DNA from: an uncultured Bacteroidales bacterium
GTDB taxonomy: Bacteria > Bacteroidota > Bacteroidia > Bacteroidales > Bacteroidaceae
Length of the DNA: 60,178 bases
Direction: 5' to 3'
Assembly: GCA_902787555.1 (NCBI GenBank)
Contig: CADAGO010000011.1
Location: 8,204-68,381, forward strand
Part shown: piece after piece, positions 1 through 7,621 of the stretch
Layout: every line of letters begins with the position of its first letter
How positions within the stretch are numbered: the first letter of the stretch is position 1
Made by a program: the position numbers and the translations under genes
Notes under the pieces: generated by a model
Databases searched by the model: none
What the model was told of the DNA's origin: nothing
What the model saw: only the letters and a program-made list of their open reading frames with translations

Positions 1-1
1 A

Positions 2-202
2 CACATGAAGGGACAGGCAGCTGACATCTACATCAACGCACCGCCACTCACCCTACGCGACATCTACCTCTGGATGGTGGACAACCTCTCGTTCGACCAA
101 CTCATCTGGGAATCAAGAGACGGAGGACGCCGCAAGTGGATACACGTCAGCTATGTGTCGGAAGTGACGAACCGTCAGCAGGTGTTTACGTGCAGAAAAT
201 AG
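2..202 (+). CDS. Peptidase M15-like cell-wall hydrolase, C-terminal part (cut by window edge)
   Basis: The frame is open from the window edge to a TAG at 200-202. The visible part begins H-M-K-G-Q-A-A-D, which fits the zinc-binding HxxxxxxD motif of M15 peptidases (D-Ala-D-Ala carboxypeptidase/endolysin type). WIHVSY near the end fits the second metal-ligand His. The Met at 5-7 is internal: the His before it is a ligand, so the true start lies outside the window. Such peptidases occur in Bacteroidales phage and mobile-element clusters beside HU-like proteins; a decayed HU-like gene is present at 53.8 kb. The exact substrate cannot be told. Confidence 0.7.
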   Translation, partial: HMKGQAADIYINAPPLTLRDIYLWMVDNLSFDQLIWESRDGGRRKWIHVSYVSEVTNRQQVFTCRK

Positions 203-213
203 ATTGTACAACT

Positions 214-247
214 AAGCCGCCGTCGGAGTGACAGCGGCTTTTTGTTT
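214..247 (+). terminator. Rho-independent terminator after the M15 peptidase
   Basis: AAGCCGC (214-220) pairs with GCGGCTT (234-240) across a 13-nt loop, followed by a T-rich tail. It begins 12 bp after the stop codon. Confidence 0.85.
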
Positions 248-300
248 GTGTGTTGTCTGAAAATATGGCAAACTGCTGATTTAAAACTCAGAAAAATCAC

Positions 301-358
301 TTTTTCCGTGTTTTTGTATACATCATTGAATTCTTTTATGTAAATTTGCAAACGAATA
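301..358 (+). repeat. Leader/promoter repeat, copy 1 (before the PIN cassette)
   Basis: This 58-bp stretch is almost identical to 1056-1112; the only difference is one T in a run of T's. It contains TAAATTTG at 341-348, a match to the Bacteroidetes -7 consensus TAnnTTTG, followed by GCAAACGAATA. No TTG lies at the ideal -33 distance (candidates are 12 and 24 nt upstream). The start of the downstream gene is at 380, so the copy holds the promoter and the first part of the leader. Confidence 0.9.
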
Positions 359-379
359 GAATAAACGGAAGGAACGGAT

Positions 380-601
380 ATGGAAGCAATAACTTTTAGC
401 CCAGCACAGGTGCATGTGTTAAATTTGGTGTCGCATATCAAGACCGCTATGGGTTTGGAGCAGCTGAGGAAGCAACTTGCTGCGTTCTACGCCAAGCAGG
501 TGGACGAGGAGATGGATCGGCTTTGGGAGAGTGGTCAGTGGGACGAAAAGAAACTTCAGGAGTTACGTGGCTCACATTTCCGTACGCCCTATAACAAGTA
601 G
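380..601 (+). CDS. Probable antitoxin of a PIN-type toxin-antitoxin pair
   Basis: A 73-aa acidic protein with no recognised domain. It has helix-rich stretches (LEQLRKQLAAFYAKQVDEEM) and ends in HFRTPYNK. Its stop is 3 bp before the PIN-domain gene, the usual antitoxin-first order of type II modules. The antitoxin role is inferred from size, order and spacing; no ribbon-helix-helix or HTH motif is evident at the N-terminus, so how it binds DNA is unknown. The promoter is probably the TAAATTTG box at 341-348. It could also be a co-expressed accessory protein. Confidence 0.7.
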   Translation: MEAITFSPAQVHVLNLVSHIKTAMGLEQLRKQLAAFYAKQVDEEMDRLWESGQWDEKKLQELRGSHFRTPYNK

Positions 602-604
602 CCG

Positions 605-1021
605 ATGAATCCTGTAGTCATAGATACAAACTGTCTGCTACAGATAATTGCACGTAAGAGTCCATACCGTCCGATATGGGATGCATTCCTTGCTGGACGT
701 TTCGACCTATGTGTAACGAACGAGATTTTGAATGAGTATCAGGAAATCTTAGGGCAGCAGATTACTCCGACTGTGGCTGAGAATGTAGTCCTGCTTATCC
801 TCAACCAAATGAACGTGCAATTAGTTGATCCACATTTCCGCATGGGACTTATTACAGCTGACCCTGACGATAATAAGTTCGTAGATTGTGCTTTTGCAGC
901 TGGAGCTGACTATTTGGTGTCAGAGGATAATCATTTTGATGTGCTTCGCAATACATCCTTCCCACAGTTGAATCTCGTCACACTTGACGAATTTATGCAA
1001 ACAAGACTTGTCTCAAAATAG
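605..1021 (+). CDS. PIN-domain ribonuclease toxin (putative TA toxin, PIN family)
   Basis: This 138-aa protein matches the PIN nuclease layout. VVIDTN near residues 4-9 carries the first acidic residue (D7), TNEILNEY supplies the Glu of the second motif, and ITADPDDNKFVDCA supplies the later Asp cluster. YLVSEDNHF is typical of the TA-associated PIN family near the C-terminus. PIN toxins are Mg2+-dependent RNases that cleave tRNA or rRNA and block translation. It is translated 3 bp after the putative antitoxin, so coupling is likely. The target RNA cannot be told. Confidence 0.85.
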   Translation: MNPVVIDTNCLLQIIARKSPYRPIWDAFLAGRFDLCVTNEILNEYQEILGQQITPTVAENVVLLILNQMNVQLVDPHFRMGLITADPDDNKFVDCAFAAGADYLVSEDNHFDVLRNTSFPQLNLVTLDEFMQTRLVSK

Positions 1022-1055
1022 AGGAAACTTCAGTTTTAATGCTTCAAAATCTCAT

Positions 1056-1112
1056 TTTTTCCGTGTTTTGTATACATCATTGAATTCTTTTATGTAAATT
1101 TGCAAACGAATA
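1056..1112 (+). repeat. Leader/promoter repeat, copy 2 (before the MNT/HEPN cassette)
   Basis: 57 bp matching 301-358 with a single-base indel. It includes the -7 type box TAAATTTG (1094-1101) and ends 10 bp before the mntA start at 1123. The flanking DNA and the genes behind the two copies are unrelated. Confidence 0.9.
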
Positions 1113-1122
1113 AAGACAGAAT

Positions 1123-1419
1123 ATGCGAAAGGCAAAAGATTACATAGAGTTGATATCTGCTCATAAGGAGGAACTGCAGACGCAATTTGGAATTCGTTCA
1201 TTGCGCTTGTTCGGCTCTGTTTCGCGCGGGGAGCAGAGAGCAGACAGTGATGTGGATGTGTGTGTGGAAATGGCTCCAAGTCTTTATGCATTGGTTCGCC
1301 TCAAGCGCTTTCTGGAACAATTGCTGCAATGCTCTGTAGATGTGGTAAGAATGCATAAACATATCAATCCATATCTTCTGGAAAATATCGAACGTGATGG
1401 AATTTACGTCATTAGATAA
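1123..1419 (+). CDS. mntA: MNT-type nucleotidyltransferase antitoxin (MntA, type VII TA)
   Basis: A 98-aa minimal nucleotidyltransferase. The signature GSx10DxD is complete: G31-S32, then D43-V-D45. In characterised HEPN/MNT pairs MntA transfers AMP groups from ATP to a Tyr of the HEPN toxin and so silences it; that is family knowledge. The next gene is the HEPN partner and overlaps the 3' end by 23 bp, which supports translational coupling. The start codon lies 10 bp behind the repeated promoter element ending at 1112. Confidence 0.9.
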   Translation: MRKAKDYIELISAHKEELQTQFGIRSLRLFGSVSRGEQRADSDVDVCVEMAPSLYALVRLKRFLEQLLQCSVDVVRMHKHINPYLLENIERDGIYVIR

Positions 1420-1783
1420 TCGCAATCGTGTAAAGGGTACACTTACACAGATAAAAATTGCTATTGGGCAGTTGAAGGAGTGGAATAAAGCAATCACTTC
1501 TTCTGAAGATTATTATACATCTCCAGGTGGGATGCAAAAATTGGCAGCAAGCTGTATGTTGATCGAAGCAATTGGAGAGGGTTTCAAGCAAATCAATAAA
1601 CTCACTAATGGTGAATTTTTGTCGATGCGCCCAGAGATTCCATGGGAAGACGTTATGGGTATTCGCAATCATATAGCTCATGGATACTTTGATATAGATG
1701 GAGATGTTATATTTTCGTCGGTCAAGGATGATTTGGATGCATTAGATGACGCTACAGACTTTTTATTGGAAGCGATGAAGTAA
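1397..1783 (+). CDS. hepT: HEPN-domain RNase toxin (HepT, DUF86)
   Basis: 128 aa. It has the HEPN catalytic motif RNHIAHGY: R90-x4-H95-x-Y97. R and H form the RNase site, and the Tyr is the residue AMPylated by MntA in studied systems. The rest is predominantly helical, as in DUF86. The ATG at 1397 is preferred over the GTG at 1394; both overlap mntA. HEPN toxins of this type cleave RNA and stop growth or limit phage. The full motif and intact partner suggest a functional module. Confidence 0.9.
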   Translation: MEFTSLDNRNRVKGTLTQIKIAIGQLKEWNKAITSSEDYYTSPGGMQKLAASCMLIEAIGEGFKQINKLTNGEFLSMRPEIPWEDVMGIRNHIAHGYFDIDGDVIFSSVKDDLDALDDATDFLLEAMK

Positions 1784-1817
1784 ATTCTAAAAACCTAATA
1801 TAAAGACTTTTACAACT

Positions 1818-2711
1818 ATGAGATTAGACGGAAGACGCGAAAGCACAAATGTAGACGACCGCCGAGGTATGGGCGGTAAGACCAAGGCTGGATTGGGCAT
1901 TGGAGGTATCATCATTGCTGCACTGATTGCATGGATCAGTGGTGGAGATCCATTCGCTGCTGTAGTAGATACTGTACAGCAGAATGGTGGATTAGGCTCT
2001 ATTGTTGGCGGCAATACTGAAGTGGCTCAAGGACAGCAGCGAGAGTTTACGGAGGAAGAACAGCAGCTGGCTACTTTCTCAAAGCAGATTCTGGCAGGTA
2101 CGGAGGACGTGTGGAAAGAAGTGTTCAGACAGAACAACTGGGGTGAGTATGAATATCCTCGTATGGTGCTCTATACGGATGCTGTGCAGACAGCTTGCGG
2201 TAACGGATCGGCACAGATGGGTCCGTTCTATTGCTCGGGCGACCAGGCTCTTTATATCGACCTCTCGTTCTTCATGACGATGAAGCAGTCGTTGGGAGCA
2301 GATGGTGATTTTGCTTATGCCTATGTGATTGCACACGAGGTGGGGCACCATGTTGAATACCTCAACGGTACGTTGGGCAAGGCTCATCAGCAGATGGCGA
2401 AACTCAGTAAGGAGGAAGCCAACAAGGTTTCTGTCAGACTGGAGTTGCTTGCCGACTTCTACGCCGGCGTATGGGCGCACTATGACAACAAGATGTTCAA
2501 CTCATTGGAGGATGGCGATATCGAGGAAGCTATCCGCTGTGCCCAGGTCATCGGCGACGACTATCTGCAGAAGAAAGCACGTGGCGTTGTGGTGTCGGAA
2601 GAGTTCACTCACGGTACTTCAGCCCAGCGTTTGCGCTGGTTCAAACTGGGACTGCAGACGGGTGACGTCAATCGAGGCGATACCTTCAGCCGAAGCGACA
2701 GCGAATTGTAG
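1818..2711 (+). CDS. Neutral zinc metallopeptidase (YpfJ/KPN_02809 family)
   Basis: 297 aa. The start MRLDGRREST-NVDDRRG is the conserved N-terminus of the family. Next is a glycine-rich membrane segment (about 31-48: LGIGGIIIAALIAWI), then a periplasmic or extracellular domain with the zinc motif HEVGHH (H173, E174, H177) and the downstream RLELLADFYAGVW helix that usually gives the third ligand region. The C-terminal HGTSAQRLRWFKLGLQTGD is family-typical. The length is usual for the family. The substrate is unknown. It is single, with a terminator 20 bp after the stop. Confidence 0.9.
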   Translation: MRLDGRRESTNVDDRRGMGGKTKAGLGIGGIIIAALIAWISGGDPFAAVVDTVQQNGGLGSIVGGNTEVAQGQQREFTEEEQQLATFSKQILAGTEDVWKEVFRQNNWGEYEYPRMVLYTDAVQTACGNGSAQMGPFYCSGDQALYIDLSFFMTMKQSLGADGDFAYAYVIAHEVGHHVEYLNGTLGKAHQQMAKLSKEEANKVSVRLELLADFYAGVWAHYDNKMFNSLEDGDIEEAIRCAQVIGDDYLQKKARGVVVSEEFTHGTSAQRLRWFKLGLQTGDVNRGDTFSRSDSEL

Positions 2712-2730
2712 TTTCTTATCACACAAGAGT

Positions 2731-2765
2731 GCCTTACATTTTTGCGAATGTAAGGCTTTTTTTTT
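2731..2765 (+). terminator. Rho-independent terminator after the metallopeptidase
   Basis: GCCTTACATT (2731-2740) pairs with AATGTAAGGC (2747-2756) over a 6-nt loop, followed by nine or more T's. A 10-bp perfect stem. Confidence 0.95.
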
Positions 2766-2848
2766 ACAATATACTGTTTTTTCGTAAAAAAAACAGGCAA
2801 TTCATCGGAAAAAAGGCGAATGTTGCTATTGGTGTGATTTTTTTTTCT

Positions 2849-2856
2849 TACCTTTG
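2849..2856 (+). promoter_or_regulatory. Candidate -7 box for the recJ operon
   Basis: TACCTTTG fits TAnnTTTG. TTG triplets occur 17 and 23 nt upstream, neither at the best spacing. If used, the recJ leader would be about 190 nt long and would include the heptamer repeat region. Confidence 0.45.
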
Positions 2857-2890
2857 AATGCCGAATTGTGGCATTACATATATGGGCGAT

Positions 2891-2999
2891 GAATAGTTGA
2901 TAGTCGATAGTTGATAGTCAGTGGTGAGTTGAAAGTAGAAAGTAAATTTACTTGTTAAACTGTAAACTCGTTAAACTGACTTTAAACCATAAACTTAAA
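2891..2999. repeat. Degenerate 7-bp-periodic repeat tract in the 343-bp gap before recJ
   Basis: 2891-2918 is four 7-mers of the form NNATAGT (ATAGTTG/ATAGTCG). It is followed by degenerate AGTAGAA/AGTAAAT units, then by TTAAACT, GTAAACT, GTTAAAC and ATAAACT units up to 2999. No ORF is seen here. Apart from the terminator and -7 box listed separately, the gap holds only this low-complexity tract. Confidence 0.7.
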
Positions 3000-3054
3000 A
3001 CATTGAATTTTCTTTTCGCCCCCCCGACAACGCTGATTAATAAACGAAATATAG

Positions 3055-4782
3055 ATGAATTATCAATGGAACTACAAACCTTTAACACCTCAAGAGGAGG
3101 AGAAAGCACAGGAGCTGGCAGCTAAGCTAAGCATCAGCCCGGTCTTGTGTCAACTGTTGCTCAAGAGGGGCATCACCACCGAAGAAGAGGCGCGTAAGTT
3201 CTTCCGACCCCAATTGCACGACCTCCACGACCCATTCCTTATGCGTGATATGGACTTGGCTGTGGAGCGTCTGAACGAAGCAATGGGCAAGAAGGAGCGC
3301 ATCTTGATTTACGGTGACTATGATGTCGACGGGTGTACGGCGGTTGCATTGGTTTATCGCTTTCTCCAACAGTACTATTCAAACCTCGACTATTACATCC
3401 CCGATAGAAACGACGAGGGGTATGGTGTGTCGAAACAAGGAATAGACTATGCGTTTGAAACGGGTGTTAAACTTGTCATCATTCTTGACTGTGGCATCAA
3501 GGCCGTCGAGGAGATTGCCTACGCCAAAACGAAAGGGATAGACTTCATTATCTGCGACCACCATGTGCCCGATGAGGTGTTACCGCCTGCTGTGGCTATC
3601 CTCAATGCAAAGCGGAAGGACGCCACATATCCCGACAAGAACCTGTCGGGGTGTGGTGTGGGATTCAAACTGGTTCAGGCATTCGCCCTGAGCAACGGAA
3701 TTGCGTTCAACAGTCTGTTGCCACTCTTAGACCTTGTGGTGGTAAGTATTGCTGCCGACATCGTGCCGATTGTCGGTGAGAACCGCATATTGGCCTATCA
3801 TGGTATGCGCCAGCTGAACACAAAGCCGAGTACTGGATTGAAAGCCATCCTCGATATCTGTGGATTGGCTGAGCGTGATGTGGTGATGGCGGATATTATC
3901 TTCAAGATCGGTCCTCGCATCAACGCATCGGGACGTATGCAGAACGGAAAGGAGTCGGTATCGTTGCTGATAGAGCATGACCCTGAAGCTGCCAGGAAGA
4001 TGGCAGAGCAGATTGACCAATACAACGAAGAGCGAAAGGAACTGGACAAGCGCATGACGGAGGAGGCAAGCAATCTGGTGGCTAACATCAGCGGCGGTGA
4101 GGACGAAAGCGCTATTGTCATCTACAACGAAGACTGGCACAAGGGCCTGATAGGTATTGTGGCATCGCGACTGACGGAAATCTACTATCGCCCGGCAGTC
4201 GTATTGACGAAAGCAGGCGACGAAATCGTGGGCTCTGCCCGTAGTGTGGCAGGGTTTGATGTCTATGCAGCCATCGAGAGTTGCCGAGATGTGTTGGTGA
4301 ACTTCGGCGGACATACCTATGCAGCAGGCCTGTCGTTGAAGGAAGAACATCTGGAGGAGTTCAAGCAGCGTTTCGTAGCATATGTCACGGAGCACATCAA
4401 TCCAGAACACATCAAGGCTGCGCTGGAAGTGGATGCAGAAATCAACTTCAAGGAAATCACACATAAGTTTTTCGGCGACCTGAAGAAGTTCCGTCCGTTC
4501 GGCCCGGAGAATCCAAAGCCGCTTTTCTGTACGCATCAGGTGTACGACTATGGTACCAGTAAGGTAGTAGGAAGAGAGCAAGAGCATATCAAACTCGAAC
4601 TGGTGGACAGCAAGTCGAGCAACGTGATGAACGGCATCGCATTCGGACAGAGTTCGGAGGCACGCTATATCAAGACCAAGGGGTCGTTCGACATCGTCTA
4701 TTCCATTGAGGAGAATACCCACAAGCGAGGAGAAGTTCAGTTGCAAATCGAAGATATACGAGGAGATAAAGGAGGTGGGTGA
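3055..4782 (+). CDS. recJ: Single-stranded-DNA-specific exonuclease RecJ
   Basis: 575 aa, the usual RecJ length. The DHH phosphoesterase motifs are intact: GDYDVDG (D88, D90, D92), LDCGI (D145) and DHH (168-170). GPRINASGRM is the DHHA1-side motif, and NFGGHTYAAGL near residue 420 is the GGHxxAAG motif. RecJ degrades ssDNA 5'-3' in recombination and mismatch or base-excision repair in the cytosol. The gene overlaps recQ by one base (TGATG), so the two DNA-processing enzymes are translationally coupled, a sensible pairing because RecQ unwinding feeds RecJ. Confidence 0.97.
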   Translation: MNYQWNYKPLTPQEEEKAQELAAKLSISPVLCQLLLKRGITTEEEARKFFRPQLHDLHDPFLMRDMDLAVERLNEAMGKKERILIYGDYDVDGCTAVALVYRFLQQYYSNLDYYIPDRNDEGYGVSKQGIDYAFETGVKLVIILDCGIKAVEEIAYAKTKGIDFIICDHHVPDEVLPPAVAILNAKRKDATYPDKNLSGCGVGFKLVQAFALSNGIAFNSLLPLLDLVVVSIAADIVPIVGENRILAYHGMRQLNTKPSTGLKAILDICGLAERDVVMADIIFKIGPRINASGRMQNGKESVSLLIEHDPEAARKMAEQIDQYNEERKELDKRMTEEASNLVANISGGEDESAIVIYNEDWHKGLIGIVASRLTEIYYRPAVVLTKAGDEIVGSARSVAGFDVYAAIESCRDVLVNFGGHTYAAGLSLKEEHLEEFKQRFVAYVTEHINPEHIKAALEVDAEINFKEITHKFFGDLKKFRPFGPENPKPLFCTHQVYDYGTSKVVGREQEHIKLELVDSKSSNVMNGIAFGQSSEARYIKTKGSFDIVYSIEENTHKRGEVQLQIEDIRGDKGGG

Positions 4783-6683
4783 TGACCTTTCGTGAACTGT
4801 TGAAGGAATATTGGGGGTATGACTCGTTTCGCGGAATTCAGGAGGAGATTATCGAAAGTATTGCCCAGGGAAAGGATACGCTGGGACTGATGCCTACGGG
4901 TGGAGGAAAATCTGTCTGCTTCCAAGTGCCGACACTGGCGATGGAAGGACTGAACATCGTGGTGACTCCGTTGATTTCACTGATGAAAGACCAGGTGAGC
5001 CGTCTGCGTATGCATGGCATCAAGGCCGAAGCCGTTTATTCAGGCATGATGGCCGACGATATCAGCCGGGCTTACGACAACTGCATCTACGGCAGGTATA
5101 AGTTCCTGTACATTTCGCCCGAGCGGTTGTGCTCAGAGATGTTCCGGCAGAAACTGGCTCACATTCCCAAGATATGTATGATTACGGTGGACGAGGCACA
5201 TTGTGTGTCCCAGTGGGGATATGACTTTCGCCCGTCCTACCTCAAGATCGTTGAGGTGCGACACCTCATTCCCTATCATGTGCCTGTATTGGCTCTGACT
5301 GCCACAGCCACCCCCAAGGTGGTGGACGATATTCAGGATAAGTTGGAATTCAAGGAGCACAATGTGTTCTCGATGAGTTTCGAACGTAAGAATCTGGCAT
5401 ATATCGTACGTCGGACAGCCGACAAGACGGCAGAGATGCTGAGCATCCTGCAGAAAATGTCGCAAGGAAGTGCCATCGTCTATACACGTAGCCGACGGCT
5501 GACCAGCGAACTGGCGCAGTATCTGATAGCCAACGGCATCACTGCCGATAACTATCATGCAGGACTGACTGACGCAGAGAAAGACCTGCGGCATATCAAC
5601 TGGGCGAAAGGCAGAAATCGTGTGATGGTAGCGACCAACGCATTCGGAATGGGAATCGATAAGGCAGACGTGCGACTGGTGATTCACTACAATATACCTG
5701 ATTCCATCGAGTCGTACTTTCAGGAAGCAGGGCGGGCAGGACGAGACGGGAAGAAAGCCTATGCGGTGCTGCTCTACAATCCACTGGACAATGTCCAGTT
5801 GCACAAGCGCATCAGCGAAACCTATCCCGATCCGGAATATATCCGTCAGACCTATGAGGATGTGTGCCACTTCCTGCAAGTAGGAATGGGCGAGGCGCGA
5901 GGGCGGACATTCGACTTCAGTATGGAGAAGTTCTGTAAGTACTTCCGTCATTTCGCCAATACCGCCAACAACGCACTACGGCTGCTCAACAACGCCGGCT
6001 ATATCGACTATGTGGAAGACAACGATTTCAAGTCGAGAGTGCATATCATCCTTCGTAAGGACGAACTATACCTGTTGAACAGCAAAGAGGAGTTGGTAGA
6101 TAAGGTGATACAGGCTTTGCTCAGAAACTATACAGGATTGTTTGCCGACTTCGAGTATATCGACGAGATGTATCTGTCGCACATGACAGGCATAGATGCA
6201 GAGACCATCTATGATGTGCTGAAAGACCTGAATCAGCGGCGTGTCATCGATTACATCCCACGACGCAAGACGCCTACGGTGATGTTCCGAGTAGGAAGGG
6301 TCGATAAGGAAGATATTGGTTTATCCCCAGCTGTGTATGATGACAGCAAGGCCGATTTCGCCCGACGGATTGACGAGATACTCCGCTATGCATCAAGCGA
6401 AGACCTGTGTCGCAGCCAGCAACTGTTGCAGTATTTCGGCGAGGAAAAGGTGAAAGAGTGTGGGCAATGCGATGTGTGTGTCAGTCGTAAGAAAGGCAAA
6501 GGGAGTAAGGCTGCCAAACTGTTGACGGAAGAAATCCGGCTGCTATTGGGCGATGGTGAATGGCATCAGATGAAGGACTTGCTCGCCATCTCCGGTAATA
6601 CGGAAGAAATCCAGGCACTTGTGCAGGAGATGATAGCAGGGGAAGAACTGATTGTGAAGGGAACGAAAATCAAACGGAAATAA
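4782..6683 (+). CDS. recQ: ATP-dependent DNA helicase RecQ
   Basis: 633 aa from the ATG at 4782; a GTG at 4779 is possible. That ATG is preferred because GGAGG (4771-4775) lies 6 nt upstream, an unusually clear Shine-Dalgarno sequence for this window. Motifs: Q20 in the motif-0 region, TGGGKS (39-44), DEAH (137-140), QEAGRAGRDG (motif VI) and the zinc-binding Cys set ending CGQCDVC. The last ~100 residues form a winged-helix-like tail; no clear HRDC domain is seen. It unwinds 3'-5' in recombination and fork repair. Confidence 0.96.
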   Translation: MTFRELLKEYWGYDSFRGIQEEIIESIAQGKDTLGLMPTGGGKSVCFQVPTLAMEGLNIVVTPLISLMKDQVSRLRMHGIKAEAVYSGMMADDISRAYDNCIYGRYKFLYISPERLCSEMFRQKLAHIPKICMITVDEAHCVSQWGYDFRPSYLKIVEVRHLIPYHVPVLALTATATPKVVDDIQDKLEFKEHNVFSMSFERKNLAYIVRRTADKTAEMLSILQKMSQGSAIVYTRSRRLTSELAQYLIANGITADNYHAGLTDAEKDLRHINWAKGRNRVMVATNAFGMGIDKADVRLVIHYNIPDSIESYFQEAGRAGRDGKKAYAVLLYNPLDNVQLHKRISETYPDPEYIRQTYEDVCHFLQVGMGEARGRTFDFSMEKFCKYFRHFANTANNALRLLNNAGYIDYVEDNDFKSRVHIILRKDELYLLNSKEELVDKVIQALLRNYTGLFADFEYIDEMYLSHMTGIDAETIYDVLKDLNQRRVIDYIPRRKTPTVMFRVGRVDKEDIGLSPAVYDDSKADFARRIDEILRYASSEDLCRSQQLLQYFGEEKVKECGQCDVCVSRKKGKGSKAAKLLTEEIRLLLGDGEWHQMKDLLAISGNTEEIQALVQEMIAGEELIVKGTKIKRK

Positions 6684-6695
6684 AAACAATAAGAT

Positions 6696-7586
6696 ATGGG
6701 ATTTTTCAAGACATTATTCACAGGTAAGGAAGAATCAGAAGAAGAGAAACAGGAACAGCAGATGAAGAACCAGTTCGATGTGTTCAAATACGATGGTATT
6801 CAGGCACAGCGATACGGGAAAACAGATTATGCGCTGGAGTGTTTCAGACGTGCACTGGAGTTGCAGGATGATATAGAGACGCGTGTCATCTATGCGAATG
6901 CACTGGTTGGCCAGAACGACCTCGAGGGTGCGATTGAGCAATTGGAGAAAGTACGCGAGACTACACCCGAGGATAAGGAGGTTCTGCTCAACTTGGCAGA
7001 ACTCTATTTCCAGACGGAGCAATACGAGCAGATGGAAGGTGTGTGCAATGCAGTTCTTCAGTTCGATGAGTCGGAGGCTGCTACCCATTATCTGCTTGCA
7101 AAGATGTACAAGGCGAAAGGCGATATGATCAACGCTGTGGCGCAGTGTACATTGGCAATCACTAAACATGCCGATGCACCATTCGCTGAGGCTTATTATC
7201 TGAGAGCACAATTGCTGTTCGAGATGCAACAATACAAAGAAGCGGAGGAAGATATTGACACCATCCTCCAATACGATGAAGAGAACGATGAGTTTCTGAT
7301 GATGAAAGGAGAGTGTTGTGAGGCATTGCAGAAGCAAGAAGAAGCCAAAGCGTGTTATACAAAGGTGAAAACCATCAACCCATACGTTACGAAGGCTTAT
7401 CTGCGCCTGGGTGCCATCCTGATGGCGGAAGGAAAGAAAGATGAAGCGGCAAAGATTGTGGAGGAAGGATTACAGCTTGCTCCAGAGGAACTGCAGAACG
7501 TGAACGGAGAGTACACGAACGTCGAACAGGAAATGCGTGATGCTTACAAGACGATGGACCCATTGGGGTTCAATGTGGGAATTTAA
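6696..7586 (+). CDS. Tetratricopeptide-repeat protein
   Basis: 296 aa starting MGFFKTLFTGKEESEEEKQEQQ, then repeated helical pairs with TPR spacing (for example YGKTDYALECFRRALELQ, NDLEGAIEQLEKV, EQYEQMEGVCNAVLQFD, KQEEAKACYTKVKTINP). No signal peptide; the N-terminus is basic/acidic and probably cytosolic. It begins 12 bp after recQ, so it is likely co-transcribed. TPR proteins are scaffolds; no partner can be named. The conserved C-terminal DPLGFNVGI is not a motif I recognise. Confidence 0.85.
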   Translation: MGFFKTLFTGKEESEEEKQEQQMKNQFDVFKYDGIQAQRYGKTDYALECFRRALELQDDIETRVIYANALVGQNDLEGAIEQLEKVRETTPEDKEVLLNLAELYFQTEQYEQMEGVCNAVLQFDESEAATHYLLAKMYKAKGDMINAVAQCTLAITKHADAPFAEAYYLRAQLLFEMQQYKEAEEDIDTILQYDEENDEFLMMKGECCEALQKQEEAKACYTKVKTINPYVTKAYLRLGAILMAEGKKDEAAKIVEEGLQLAPEELQNVNGEYTNVEQEMRDAYKTMDPLGFNVGI

Positions 7587-7621
7587 GTACAAGGAGAACA
7601 ATTCAATAAAACAAACATAAA

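Noticed and set aside
1-1800. A complete integrated phage or transposon at the left edge
   Set aside because: Only the end of an M15 peptidase is visible; no integrase, portal, transposase or att pair is seen in the window.
3727-4746. Long minus-strand frame opposite recJ (339 codons)
   Set aside because: Entirely antisense to a clear RecJ; the translation is Cys/His/Leu-rich and matches no family. A shadow of codon bias.
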